Shown here one piece after another: positions 46,935 to 55,854 of a DNA stretch of 64,000 bases (positions are counted from its first letter, which is position 1; each line of letters starts with the position of its first letter). The notes under the pieces were generated by a model. That model saw nothing but the letters and a program-made list of their open reading frames with translations, did no database searches and had not been told where the DNA came from. Source of the stretch: Moritella sp. F3 (GTDB lineage: Bacteria > Pseudomonadota > Gammaproteobacteria > Enterobacterales > Moritellaceae); assembly GCF_015082335.1 (NCBI RefSeq), contig NZ_BLRL01000004.1:1-64000 (forward strand), written 5' to 3'. Position numbers and translations under genes: made by a program.

Positions 46935-48581
46935 ATGAAAAATTGGTTTCGCTCAGGATCGCCTTGGATATGGATGACAGGTGGTGCTGTAAGCATAAGT
47001 TTGATTGCCGTACTTGGTTTGTTAATGTTGATCGCATGGCGTGGTCTGACTTACTTCTGGCCAAGTGCGATACATGAATTTAATGTACAGCTAGAAGATG
47101 GCTCGAGTCGTGTTGTTATTGGTGAAATCTACGACCGTGAAGTCGTGCCTATTCAACGTTTACTTGAAGCTGGCGTAAAGATTGATCCAACGCTAGAAAC
47201 GGTTGAGCGTATTTTAGTTAAAACCGGTAACCGTGAATATGTTGATTTAGATTTCAGCTGGTTATTGGGTACGGCTATCACACAACAATCAACGCCTGCT
47301 GCCGTTGCTGTGTTTGAACGTTTCAATAATGGTAATTTTTATGGTTACCCAATTGCTGTCGAAGAAGCTGGAACAAAGAAAGCGTTAACTTCTGCGATGC
47401 AATTAGAAACCTTAATTGACCGTGCTGTTGCGTTAAACGATAAAGCACAAGCGCTACAGAAAGGTAAAATTAGTTCAGTAAACTATGAGTTAGAACGTAT
47501 TCGTTTAAAGCTACGCAGTTATGAACTCAAAGGTGAGTTGACTAGCGAAATTGAAAGTAAGTACAGCAAGATATCTGAAGGACTGCGTGCTGAATATCAA
47601 ATTTATGAAGCGCAATTATTCAGTTATCGTGACCAAGCTAATCGTGACGCTGTTATTGTAAAAGACATGCGTGGTGAGGAAGTACGTATTCCATTATCCA
47701 ACGTATTGGAAGTGACTTATCCGAATGATATGGGTATCGTCAGCAAAATTATGCATTGGTTTGGTAACATGGGTAGTTTTGTGACGAGCGACCCACGTGA
47801 AGCAAATACCGAAGGCGGTGTTTTCCCTGCTATCTTTGGTACTATCTTCATGGTGATGTTGATGGCTGTGATTGTTACACCATTGGGTGTCGTCGCTGCG
47901 ATTTACTTACATGAATATGCACCGAAAAACGGTGTGACTAAAATGATCCGTATTGCGGTAATTAACCTTGCTGGTGTGCCATCAATTGTATACGGTGTAT
48001 TTGGTCTAGGTTTCTTTGTTTACATGTTAGGTGGTTCGATTGACGAACTCTTCTATCCTGAATCATCCCCATCACCGGTATTTGGTTCGCCAGGCGTATT
48101 ATGGTCGGCATTAACGCTTGCTATCTTAACGCTACCAGTTGTGATTGTATCAACGGAAGAAGGCTTATCACGTATACCGACATCATTACGTCAAGGTTCG
48201 CTGGCACTGGGTGCGACGAAGTTTGAAACGTTATGGCGTATTATTGTGCCAATGGCGAGCCCGGCTATTATGACCGGCCTGATTCTTGCTGTTGCACGTG
48301 CTGCTGGTGAAGTTGCCCCATTAATGCTGGTGGGTGTAGTTAAACTCGCGCCGACATTACCGGTTGATATGAACTTCCCATATGTTCACGTAGAACGTAA
48401 GTTCATGCACTTAGGTTTTCACATTTATGATGTTGGTTTCCAAAGTCCAAACGTTGAAGCGGCACGACCATTAGTTTATGCCACATCGTTCTTGTTAGTG
48501 ACGGTTATTATCGGCCTAAACTTAACGGCAATTGCAGTGCGTAACCATTTACGCGAAAAATTCAAAAATTTAGAACTATAG
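46935..48581 (+). CDS. pstA: phosphate ABC transporter permease PstA (long form)
   Basis: Second permease of the Pst importer, 548 residues against about 300 in E. coli. The first helix (about 14-36) is followed by a 250-residue hydrophilic insert with a coiled-coil-like region (RAVALNDKAQALQKG to AEYQIYEAQLFSYRDQANRD). Then comes the conserved permease part: AAIYLHEYAPKNGVTKMIRIAVINLAGVPSIVYGVFGLGFFVY and the EAA loop EGLSRIPTSLRQGSLALGATKFETLWRIIVPMASPAIMTGLILAVARAAGEVAPLML. The matched enlargement of PstC and PstA suggests their extra domains interact. ATG at 46935, 27 bases after pstC. Confidence 0.94.
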   Translation: MKNWFRSGSPWIWMTGGAVSISLIAVLGLLMLIAWRGLTYFWPSAIHEFNVQLEDGSSRVVIGEIYDREVVPIQRLLEAGVKIDPTLETVERILVKTGNREYVDLDFSWLLGTAITQQSTPAAVAVFERFNNGNFYGYPIAVEEAGTKKALTSAMQLETLIDRAVALNDKAQALQKGKISSVNYELERIRLKLRSYELKGELTSEIESKYSKISEGLRAEYQIYEAQLFSYRDQANRDAVIVKDMRGEEVRIPLSNVLEVTYPNDMGIVSKIMHWFGNMGSFVTSDPREANTEGGVFPAIFGTIFMVMLMAVIVTPLGVVAAIYLHEYAPKNGVTKMIRIAVINLAGVPSIVYGVFGLGFFVYMLGGSIDELFYPESSPSPVFGSPGVLWSALTLAILTLPVVIVSTEEGLSRIPTSLRQGSLALGATKFETLWRIIVPMASPAIMTGLILAVARAAGEVAPLMLVGVVKLAPTLPVDMNFPYVHVERKFMHLGFHIYDVGFQSPNVEAARPLVYATSFLLVTVIIGLNLTAIAVRNHLREKFKNLEL

Positions 48582-48610
48582 ACCTCTAACTGTTAGGTTA
48601 GCTTGTAGAT

Positions 48611-48660
48611 TTATAGACAGGACCTGTTAGGTTATAGACACGACCTGTTGGGTTATAGAC
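48611..48660 (+). repeat. 21-base tandem repeat between pstA and pstB
   Basis: Two tandem units (48611-48631 and 48632-48652) differ at two positions, each running from TTATAGACA through GACCTGTT to GG. A third partial copy (TTATAGAC) ends at 48660. Each unit holds a short inverted pair such as ACAGG/CCTGT. The array fills the 130-base pstA-pstB gap. Confidence 0.85.
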
Positions 48661-48710
48661 TTAGAAAATGGAAAGCAGCTGCTCAAGTGGCTGCTTCAAT
48701 AGGAAAGAAA

Positions 48711-49529
48711 ATGATTGATATGAGTTCAAATTTGACTGATGTAGTAAGCCTAGATGTTAATAACTTATCAGCAGCAGATACAGCATTAGAAATTAAAAAC
48801 TTAGATTTATTCTATGGTGACAAGCAAGCTTTGTTCGATGTAAGTATGAAAATACCGAAAAAACAAGTCACCGCTTTCATTGGTCCGTCTGGTTGTGGTA
48901 AATCAACGCTATTACGTTGTATTAACCGCATGAATGATTTAGTTGATATCTGCCACATTAAAGGTGATATTAACTTACGCGATAAAAATATTTATGACCG
49001 TGATGTTGATGTTGCAACACTGCGCCGTAATGTTGGTATGGTGTTCCAGCGTCCTAATCCATTCCCTAAATCGATTTATGAGAATGTGGTTTATGGTTTA
49101 CGCTTACAAGGCATTAATGATAAACGTCGTTTAGATGAAGCGGCTGAATCTTCATTACGTGGTGCTGCTATCTGGGATGAAGTAAAAGACCGTTTACACG
49201 AAAATGCATTCGGGCTATCGGGTGGTCAGCAACAACGTTTGGTTATCGCGCGTGCTATTGCGATTGAACCGGAAATTTTATTGTTAGATGAACCAACATC
49301 AGCACTGGATCCTATCTCTACACTTGTTATTGAAGAGTTGATCACTGAGCTGAAGAAAAAATTCACCGTTGTTATCGTAACGCATAACATGCAACAAGCT
49401 GCGCGTGTATCAGACCATACTGCATTTATGTATATGGGTAAGCTTGTTGAGTACTCTGACACAAATACGTTATTTACCACACCCGCTAAAAAGCAGACAG
49501 AAGATTATATTACGGGTAAATACGGTTAA
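48711..49529 (+). CDS. pstB: phosphate ABC transporter ATP-binding protein PstB
   Basis: ATPase of the phosphate importer. The ATG at 48711 ([18 protein letters not shown]) has AGGA six bases upstream and gives 272 residues. A GTG at 48648 would add 21 residues from inside the tandem repeat and is unlikely. Motifs are Walker [10 protein letters not shown], the Q loop [21 protein letters not shown], signature [14 protein letters not shown], Walker [14 protein letters not shown] and the H loop VTHNMQQA. This set, especially [13 protein letters not shown], is diagnostic for PstB. Confidence 0.97.
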   Translation: MIDMSSNLTDVVSLDVNNLSAADTALEIKNLDLFYGDKQALFDVSMKIPKKQVTAFIGPSGCGKSTLLRCINRMNDLVDICHIKGDINLRDKNIYDRDVDVATLRRNVGMVFQRPNPFPKSIYENVVYGLRLQGINDKRRLDEAAESSLRGAAIWDEVKDRLHENAFGLSGGQQQRLVIARAIAIEPEILLLDEPTSALDPISTLVIEELITELKKKFTVVIVTHNMQQAARVSDHTAFMYMGKLVEYSDTNTLFTTPAKKQTEDYITGKYG

Positions 49530-49553
49530 TTTAAGTTTCATTAAGGAAAAAAA

Positions 49554-50261
49554 ATGGATAATTTAACATTAGGCCGTCATATTTCTGGCCAATTTAATGC
49601 AGAGCTAGAAAGCATTCGTAACCAAGTCATGGTCATGGGTGGTTTGGTTGAAGAGCAGTTAAATTCAGCAATTGAAGTATTATCGTCACAAGATATCGAC
49701 GTTGCGAACAAGATCATCGACACGGATAAAAGCGTTAACTCAATGGAAGTGGCGATTGATGAATCTTGCACGCGTATTATTGCAAAGCGTCAACCCGCGG
49801 CAAGTGATTTACGTTTAGTGATGGCGATTATTAAAACCATTACCGACTTAGAGCGTATTGGTGATGTTGCTGATCGCATCGCACGTACAGTGATTGAAAA
49901 CCGTAACAAGAAATCACCGCCGCTAGTAAGCATGGAAAACATGGGCCGTCATACGGTTAAAATGTTACATGACGTACTGGATGCATTCGCGCGTATGGAT
50001 GTTGATGCAGCGTTTAAAGTATATCAAGAAGATGTCAAAGTTGACCGCGAATACGAAAGTATCATCCGTGAGTTAATGACTTACATGATGGAAGATCCAC
50101 GTTCAATCCCACAAGTACTGAATGTACTTTGGTGTGCTCGTGCATTAGAGCGTGTTGGTGACCGTTGTCAGAATATTTCTGAATACATTATTTACTTTGT
50201 TAAAGGTAAAGATATTCGCCATATTAATCACGACGAAGTGAGAGATTTACTCGCTAAATAA
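49554..50261 (+). CDS. phoU: phosphate signalling protein PhoU
   Basis: Cytoplasmic protein that links the Pst importer to PhoR and represses the Pho regulon in high phosphate. The 235 residues form two three-helix bundles. Conserved metal-binding E/DxxxD patterns appear in [19 protein letters not shown] (first half) and [28 protein letters not shown] (second half). ATG at 49554, 24 bases after pstB, with AAGGAAAAAA. Last gene of pstC-pstA-pstB-phoU. Confidence 0.96.
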   Translation: MDNLTLGRHISGQFNAELESIRNQVMVMGGLVEEQLNSAIEVLSSQDIDVANKIIDTDKSVNSMEVAIDESCTRIIAKRQPAASDLRLVMAIIKTITDLERIGDVADRIARTVIENRNKKSPPLVSMENMGRHTVKMLHDVLDAFARMDVDAAFKVYQEDVKVDREYESIIRELMTYMMEDPRSIPQVLNVLWCARALERVGDRCQNISEYIIYFVKGKDIRHINHDEVRDLLAK

Positions 50262-50293
50262 GCGGGTTATATTACGCCTGCCAGTGAATAAAT

Positions 50294-50331
50294 TAAGCCT
50301 TGTTTATCAATTGATAAACAAGGCTTTTTTG
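50294..50331 (+). terminator. terminator of pstCAB-phoU
   Basis: AAGCCTTGTTTATCAA and TTGATAAACAAGGCTT form a long perfect stem with no extra loop bases beyond the closing pairs, followed by six Ts. Confidence 0.93.
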
Positions 50332-50460
50332 TTTTTCACATGAATGTAATTACAATGACGATGAAATCGCGTAGCAGATTAATTTTGCTTTACAAGACAG
50401 ACCAGCGTGCGAGTATATGTGTCATTAACTGAACGGGTATTAATTGATAAGGATATAGGG

Positions 50461-51366
50461 ATGCATTCTGTACTGACGGCCGCTGATGGTCGCGAGATAA
50501 AATTATTTGCTTGGTTACCTGAGCAGGACATCCGTTATGTGATGGTATTAAGCCATGGCATGGCTGAACATATTCAGCGTTATGCAACGTTTGCTTTAGC
50601 TTGTAATGCCGCTGGTATTGCAGTGTATGGTGCTAATCATCGTGGTCACGGTGATGATGCTCCAGTATTAGGGCATTACGCTGACGATAATGGCTGGCAG
50701 AAAGTGATCAGTGATTTAGACCTTATCGTTGACAATGTCACAGCACGTCATCATGCGCCGTTGATATTATTTGGCCATAGCATGGGATCTTTTATTGCGC
50801 AGCAATATGCGATCTTACATGGCTGTAAGCTGAATGGCTTAGTGCTCAGTGGCTCTAATTACCAAAATCCAATCATGTATAAATTGGCCACCTTAGTCAG
50901 CAAAATTGAAAAAATGCGTATTGGTGCGCGTTCGCCAAGTCGTTTTTTAGATTTTGTTTCATTTGGCGCATTCAATAGTAAATTCCAACCGACACGTACC
51001 ACATCTGACTGGTTAAGCCGTGATCCCATACAAGTCGATAAATATATTGATGATGATTATTGTGGTTTTCCATGCTCGCCACAATTTTGGCTCGATTTTA
51101 TGTCTGGGTTGATCACCATTAGTCAAAAATCAGCAATCGCCAAGATCCCTAATCAATTACCTATTTATATTTTTAGTGGCGATAAAGATCCGGTCGGTTT
51201 ACAAGGTAAAGGTGTATTAGCATTAGAGCAGCACATTACAATGAATGGTTGTGAGAATGTACACCTTAAGCTTTATCCTGATGGCCGTCATGAGATGCTG
51301 AATGAGTTGAACGCGAGAGAGGTATTTAACGATGTAACAGATTGGGTTACATCAAAGGTCAGCTAA
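50461..51366 (+). CDS. alpha/beta hydrolase, lysophospholipase/monoacylglycerol lipase type
   Basis: Serine hydrolase of the S33/Hydrolase_4 group. The ATG at 50461 gives 301 residues, with AAGGATATAGGG upstream; the frame is open further upstream but not conserved in character. The nucleophile is Ser107 in LFGHSMGSFIAQQYA. The HG oxyanion region is VLSHGMAEHIQRYATFA. The acid is probably Asp in FSGDKDPVG, and the His is in DGRHEMLNE. HRGHGDDAP is typical of lysophospholipase PldB and monoacylglycerol lipases. The physiological substrate is unknown. It stands alone between phoU and aceB. Confidence 0.82.
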   Translation: MHSVLTAADGREIKLFAWLPEQDIRYVMVLSHGMAEHIQRYATFALACNAAGIAVYGANHRGHGDDAPVLGHYADDNGWQKVISDLDLIVDNVTARHHAPLILFGHSMGSFIAQQYAILHGCKLNGLVLSGSNYQNPIMYKLATLVSKIEKMRIGARSPSRFLDFVSFGAFNSKFQPTRTTSDWLSRDPIQVDKYIDDDYCGFPCSPQFWLDFMSGLITISQKSAIAKIPNQLPIYIFSGDKDPVGLQGKGVLALEQHITMNGCENVHLKLYPDGRHEMLNELNAREVFNDVTDWVTSKVS

Positions 51367-51632
51367 TGTTATTGGTCAATATAGACTTCATATGAAAGTA
51401 TATTTCACTTCATTATTTACTTCACTATTCACTGATTTTTAAGAAAGTTAAAAGCTGTAATTTGACACTGTGTCATTAGTGTGAAATATGTTGCATTTAT
51501 GGGTAACTTGTTGCAATGTGTAGGTAGAGAAAGCAATTCGTACACGTGTTTAAAACATTGGGTCGTTATTTTTCCAGCGTTTAAATGGTGTCGAATTGTT
51601 GTCAATACACATTATTTCAACGGAGTGAAACT

Positions 51633-53249
51633 ATGACTGCCAATACCCAGTCTCATGAAACAGGTTCTCTGATTTTCCATGGGGAAATCAACCAAGAACA
51701 ACAACAGATCCTAAATCCTGCAGCAGTTGCTTTGTTGACTGAGTTAGTCGAAAAGTTCGCTCCTCAAGTTGATGAGTTACTAAACCAACGCGTAAAGAAA
51801 CAAGCGCGTATGGATGCTGGTGAATTACCAGATTTCCTGCCTGAAACAGCCCATATCCGCGAAGGCGATTGGAAAATTCAAGGTATCCCTGCAAAACTAC
51901 AAGACCGCCGCGTAGAAATTACTGGTCCAGTTGACCGTAAAATGGTGATTAATGCACTGAACGCACGCGTTAAAGTATTTATGGCTGATTTCGAAGATTC
52001 ATTCGCACCAACATGGGCGGGTGTATTAGATGGTCAAGTTAATTTACGTGACGCAGTAAACGGCACGATTGAATATACCAACCCAGCTAACGGTAAACAC
52101 TATAGTTTAGATGAAGATCCGGCGACGCTTATCTGTCGTGTACGTGGTTTACATCTACCAGAAAAACATATCACTTTTAACGGTAAAATTGTACCGGGCT
52201 GCTTAGTTGATTTTGCACTGTTCTTCTCGAATAACTACGAAGCATTGTTAGCGAAAGGCGCTGGTCCTTATTTCTATGTCCCTAAATTACAAAGTCATCA
52301 TGAATCTAAATGGTGGAGCGAAGTATTTAGCTATGCAGAAGATAAAGTAAACCTAGCACGCGGTACGATCAAAGCAACACTGTTGATTGAAACGATTCCA
52401 GCGGTATTTGAAATGGAAGAAATCCTATATAGCATGAAAGAGCATATTGTTGCTCTTAACTGCGGCCGTTGGGATTACATCTTTAGCTACATTAAAACAC
52501 TGCGTAAGCATGCTGACCGTGTACTACCAGATCGTCATTCAGTAACGATGGATAAAACTTTCCTTAGTGCTTACTCACGTTTGTTAATTAAAACATGTCA
52601 TAAACGTGGTGCACTTGCTATGGGTGGTATGGCTGCATTCATTCCAGCTAAAACAGCAGAAGAAAACGATAAAGTATTAACGAAAGTAACCGCAGATAAG
52701 ACCTTAGAAGCACAAAATGGTCACGATGGTACTTGGGTTGCTCACCCTGGCCTTGCTGATACAGCGATGGGCGTGATGAACGAATACATTGGTGAAGGTA
52801 ATGCTAACCAAATCCAAGTAAGTCGTGCTGATGATGCACCTGTTACTGCAGCTGAACTATTACAACCGTGTGATGGTGAGCGTACTGAAACGGGCATGCG
52901 TTTAAATATCCGTATTGGTGTTCGTTACTTAGAAGCATGGATCTCGGGCAATGGTTGTGTGCCTATTTATGGCCTAATGGAAGATGCAGCAACAGCTGAA
53001 ATCTCTCGCGCATCAATCTGGCAGTGGATCCAACACGGTAAAACATTAAGCAACGGTAAAGTTGTCACAAAAGCATTGTTCTGCCAATTATTACAAGAAG
53101 AACTTGTGGTTATTCGCGATGAAGAAATTGGTGTGGAAGCTTACGAAAATAGCCGCTTTGCTGAAGCGTCAAAACTGTTTGAAGAGTTAACAACCAGTGA
53201 TCACCTTGCTGAGTTCTTAACCCTTCCTGGTTACGATTTCTTAGATTAG
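51633..53249 (+). CDS. aceB: malate synthase A
   Basis: Condenses glyoxylate with acetyl-CoA to malate, the second step of the glyoxylate shunt. The ATG at 51633 (MTANTQSHETGSLIFHG) has CGGAGTG upstream and gives 538 residues; the open frame before it is not conserved. Family blocks are ARVKVFMADFEDSFAPTWAGVLDGQVNLRDAV, the catalytic region ATLLIETIPAVFEMEEILYSMKEHIVALNCGRWDYIFSYIKT, and MGGMAAFIPAK. aceA follows 84 bases later, but no aceK (isocitrate dehydrogenase kinase) follows, unlike E. coli. Confidence 0.97.
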   Translation: MTANTQSHETGSLIFHGEINQEQQQILNPAAVALLTELVEKFAPQVDELLNQRVKKQARMDAGELPDFLPETAHIREGDWKIQGIPAKLQDRRVEITGPVDRKMVINALNARVKVFMADFEDSFAPTWAGVLDGQVNLRDAVNGTIEYTNPANGKHYSLDEDPATLICRVRGLHLPEKHITFNGKIVPGCLVDFALFFSNNYEALLAKGAGPYFYVPKLQSHHESKWWSEVFSYAEDKVNLARGTIKATLLIETIPAVFEMEEILYSMKEHIVALNCGRWDYIFSYIKTLRKHADRVLPDRHSVTMDKTFLSAYSRLLIKTCHKRGALAMGGMAAFIPAKTAEENDKVLTKVTADKTLEAQNGHDGTWVAHPGLADTAMGVMNEYIGEGNANQIQVSRADDAPVTAAELLQPCDGERTETGMRLNIRIGVRYLEAWISGNGCVPIYGLMEDAATAEISRASIWQWIQHGKTLSNGKVVTKALFCQLLQEELVVIRDEEIGVEAYENSRFAEASKLFEELTTSDHLAEFLTLPGYDFLD

Positions 53250-53333
53250 AAATTTTTGGAATAGGGCGGGGTTAGTTTATCCCGCGGTGTTCTTGTTGTA
53301 TCAAGTATTAAAATAATTATTAAGGGAATAAAA

Positions 53334-54929
53334 ATGTCTACATACACAAATGATATCGATGCGGTCGCTACACTAAAAGCGGAACAAGGTTCTAAATGGG
53401 CTGCAATTAGCCCAGAATATACAGCGCGTATGCGTGCTCAAAACCGTTTCAAAACGGGTATTGAGATTGCACAGTACACAGCAGACATTATGCGTGCGGA
53501 TATGGAAAACTACGATAATGATTCTTCACTGTACACGCAGTCTTTAGGTTGCTGGCATGGTTTTATCGGTCAACAAAAAATGATTTCTATTAAGAAACAT
53601 TTTGAAAACAATACTGACCGTCGTTATCTTTACCTTTCAGGTTGGATGGTTGCTGCATTACGCTCTGAGTTTGGTCCATTACCAGACCAATCAATGCATG
53701 AAAAAACATCTGTTTCAGCATTAATTGAAGAACTATACACATTCCTTCGTCAAGCAGACGCACGTGAATTAGGCGGTTTATTCCGTGAACTAGACGCTGC
53801 AAGAGATGCGGGCGATTCAGCTAAAGTAGCTGATACACAAGACAAGATTGACAACCACGTGACGCACGTTGTGCCAATCATTGCTGATATCGATGCAGGT
53901 TTTGGTAACGCAGAAGCAACATACCTTCTTGCTAAGAAAATGATTGAAGCGGGTGCATGTTGTATTCAGATCGAAAACCAGGTATCTGATGAAAAACAAT
54001 GTGGCCACCAAGACGGTAAAGTAACGGTACCACATGAAGATTTCCTTGCGAAAATCAATGCTGTTCGTTACGCATTCCTAGAGCTAGGTATCGACAACGG
54101 TGTTATTGTTGCGCGTACTGACTCATTAGGCGCTGGTCTAACAAAACAAATTGCAGTAACGAATGAACCGGGTGACCTTGGTGACCAATATAATTCATTC
54201 CTTGATTGTGATGAGATCACACAAGCTGAGCTAGGTAATGGCGATGTTATTCTGAAGAAAGACGGTAAATTATTACGTCCTAAACGTCTACCAAGTAACT
54301 TATTCCAATTTAAAGAAGGCACGGGTGAAGCACGTTGCGTACTAGATTGCATTACATCGCTACAAGGCGGCGCTGATTTATTATGGATTGAAACTGAGAA
54401 ACCACACGTTGGTCAAATCGGTGCAATGGTAAATGAGATCCGTAAAGTAGTACCGAATGCGAAACTTGTTTACAACAACTCGCCATCATTCAACTGGACA
54501 CTTAATTTCCGTCAACAAATCTTTGATATTATGGTTGAAGCAGGTCAAGACGTGTCAGCATATGACCGTGCAGACTTGATGAACGAGAAATATGATACGA
54601 CAGAATTGTCAGCCCAAGCTGATGAAAAGATCCGTACATTCCAAGCTGATTCAGCACGTGAAGCGGGCATTTTCCATCACCTAATCACATTACCAACTTA
54701 CCATACAGCTGCGCTATCAACGGATAACCTAGCGAAAGAGTACTTCGGTGACCAAGGTATGCTGGGTTATGTGAAAGGTGTTCAACGTAAAGAAATCCGT
54801 CAATCGATTGCATGTGTTAAGCATCAAAACATGGCAGGTTCTGACATGGGCGATGACCATAAAGAATACTTTGCTGGTGATGCAGCACTGAAAGCGGGCG
54901 GCGAAGATAACACGATGAACCAGTTTTAA
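53334..54929 (+). CDS. aceA: isocitrate lyase (long form)
   Basis: Splits isocitrate into glyoxylate and succinate. At 531 residues it belongs to the longer clade seen in Pseudomonas and Colwellia rather than the 434-residue E. coli form. The catalytic loop is EKQCGHQDGKV with Cys223, where E. coli has KKCGH. Other blocks are DIDAGFGNAEATYLLAKKMIEAG, IVARTDSLGAGL and KLVYNNSPSFNW. The extra residues sit mainly in the 235-330 region (TKQIAVTNEPGDLGDQYNSFLDCDEI). ATG at 53334 with AAGGGAA. Cold-labile isocitrate lyases of this clade are known from psychrophiles; whether this one is cold-adapted is inference. Confidence 0.96.
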   Translation: MSTYTNDIDAVATLKAEQGSKWAAISPEYTARMRAQNRFKTGIEIAQYTADIMRADMENYDNDSSLYTQSLGCWHGFIGQQKMISIKKHFENNTDRRYLYLSGWMVAALRSEFGPLPDQSMHEKTSVSALIEELYTFLRQADARELGGLFRELDAARDAGDSAKVADTQDKIDNHVTHVVPIIADIDAGFGNAEATYLLAKKMIEAGACCIQIENQVSDEKQCGHQDGKVTVPHEDFLAKINAVRYAFLELGIDNGVIVARTDSLGAGLTKQIAVTNEPGDLGDQYNSFLDCDEITQAELGNGDVILKKDGKLLRPKRLPSNLFQFKEGTGEARCVLDCITSLQGGADLLWIETEKPHVGQIGAMVNEIRKVVPNAKLVYNNSPSFNWTLNFRQQIFDIMVEAGQDVSAYDRADLMNEKYDTTELSAQADEKIRTFQADSAREAGIFHHLITLPTYHTAALSTDNLAKEYFGDQGMLGYVKGVQRKEIRQSIACVKHQNMAGSDMGDDHKEYFAGDAALKAGGEDNTMNQF

Positions 54930-54950
54930 CTTATTATAATCCCCCCCCAA

Positions 54951-54974
54951 CCTCCCCCTATAAACAGGGGAGGA
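54951..54974 (+). terminator. hairpin after aceA
   Basis: CCTCCCC and GGGGAGG pair across a nine-base loop, about 22 bases past the aceA stop; it has no T-run. Confidence 0.5.
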
Positions 54975-55026
54975 GCAAGAGAGTAACTACTTTATTATGA
55001 GTTAAAATAGAAAGTCAGTTAATATG

Positions 55027-55052
55027 AAAAAACCAGCTTCGGCTGGTTTTTG
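55027..55052. terminator. bidirectional terminator between aceA and the slipin gene
   Basis: AAAAACCAGC and GCTGGTTTTT form a 10-bp stem closed by a stable TTCG tetraloop, between convergent genes. Confidence 0.92.
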
Positions 55053-55065
55053 TGTTTTAGAGGGG

Positions 55066-55854
55066 TCATGTGTCGTCTTTATTCTTCGGCTTTTTTCCTG
55101 GCATTAAGTTCGCTAGCAGTTCGGTCGGCATCGGAAATAAGATGGTGGAGTTTTTCTCGCTGGCGATCTCGGTTAAGGTTTGTAGATAACGCAATAAGAT
55201 AGCATTCGGTTCTTGCGATAGTTTTGCAGCGGCTTCAACTAATTTATCCGATGCCTCCATTTCCCCTGATGCATGGATCACTTTCGCCCGTCGTGTTCTT
55301 TCCGCCTCAGCTTGTCGCGCAATCGCCCTGATCATGGTTTCGTTTAAATCAATGTGCTTGATTTCAACGTTAGACACCTTGATACCCCAACCATCGGTAC
55401 GGGCATCTAAGATGGCTTGAATGTCAGTATTGAGCATATCTCTATTGGCTAACATCTCATCCAACTCATGTTGACCTAATACTGAGCGTAATGTGGTTTG
55501 TGCTAGTTGCGAGGTCGCTTGTAGAAAGTTTTCGACATTGATAATGGCTTTTTGAGAATCAATGACCCGAAAGTAAATCACCGCATTAACGCGTACAGAA
55601 ACATTATCGCGACTGATAACATCCTGACTGGGCACATCCATGACCACGGTACGTAAGTCGACACGTACCATTTGTTGTATTATTGGGATGACGATGATCA
55701 GACCGGGGCCTTTGACCTTTTCAAAACGGCCGAGGAAAAAGATCACCCCACGTTCGTATTCGCGTAGGATCCGAAACATGCTCATGATTAACAGGAGTAA
55801 TAAAAAGATAATTGCTCCGGTGAATAACATGCCGCTACTGAGGATTGCTTGCAT
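55066..55854 (-). CDS. slipin family SPFH/stomatin-like membrane protein
   Basis: Membrane scaffold protein of the stomatin/slipin group. The 262-residue product has an N-terminal membrane helix (about 8-26) and [65 protein letters not shown], the SPFH core. The [13 protein letters not shown]-type strand (here [17 protein letters not shown]) and a C-terminal coiled coil [30 protein letters not shown] follow. ATG at 55854. It overlaps the end of the NfeD protease gene by 20 bases, so the pair is translationally coupled, as in many bacteria and archaea. The proposed role is membrane quality control; direct evidence is limited. Confidence 0.9.
   Translation of the reverse strand: MQAILSSGMLFTGAIIFLLLLLIMSMFRILREYERGVIFFLGRFEKVKGPGLIIVIPIIQQMVRVDLRTVVMDVPSQDVISRDNVSVRVNAVIYFRVIDSQKAIINVENFLQATSQLAQTTLRSVLGQHELDEMLANRDMLNTDIQAILDARTDGWGIKVSNVEIKHIDLNETMIRAIARQAEAERTRRAKVIHASGEMEASDKLVEAAAKLSQEPNAILLRYLQTLTEIASEKNSTILFPMPTELLANLMPGKKPKNKDDT

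Noticed and set aside
48648-48710. Upstream GTG start for pstB
   Set aside because: It would translate the tandem repeat and has no conserved residues; the ATG at 48711 has a proper ribosome site.
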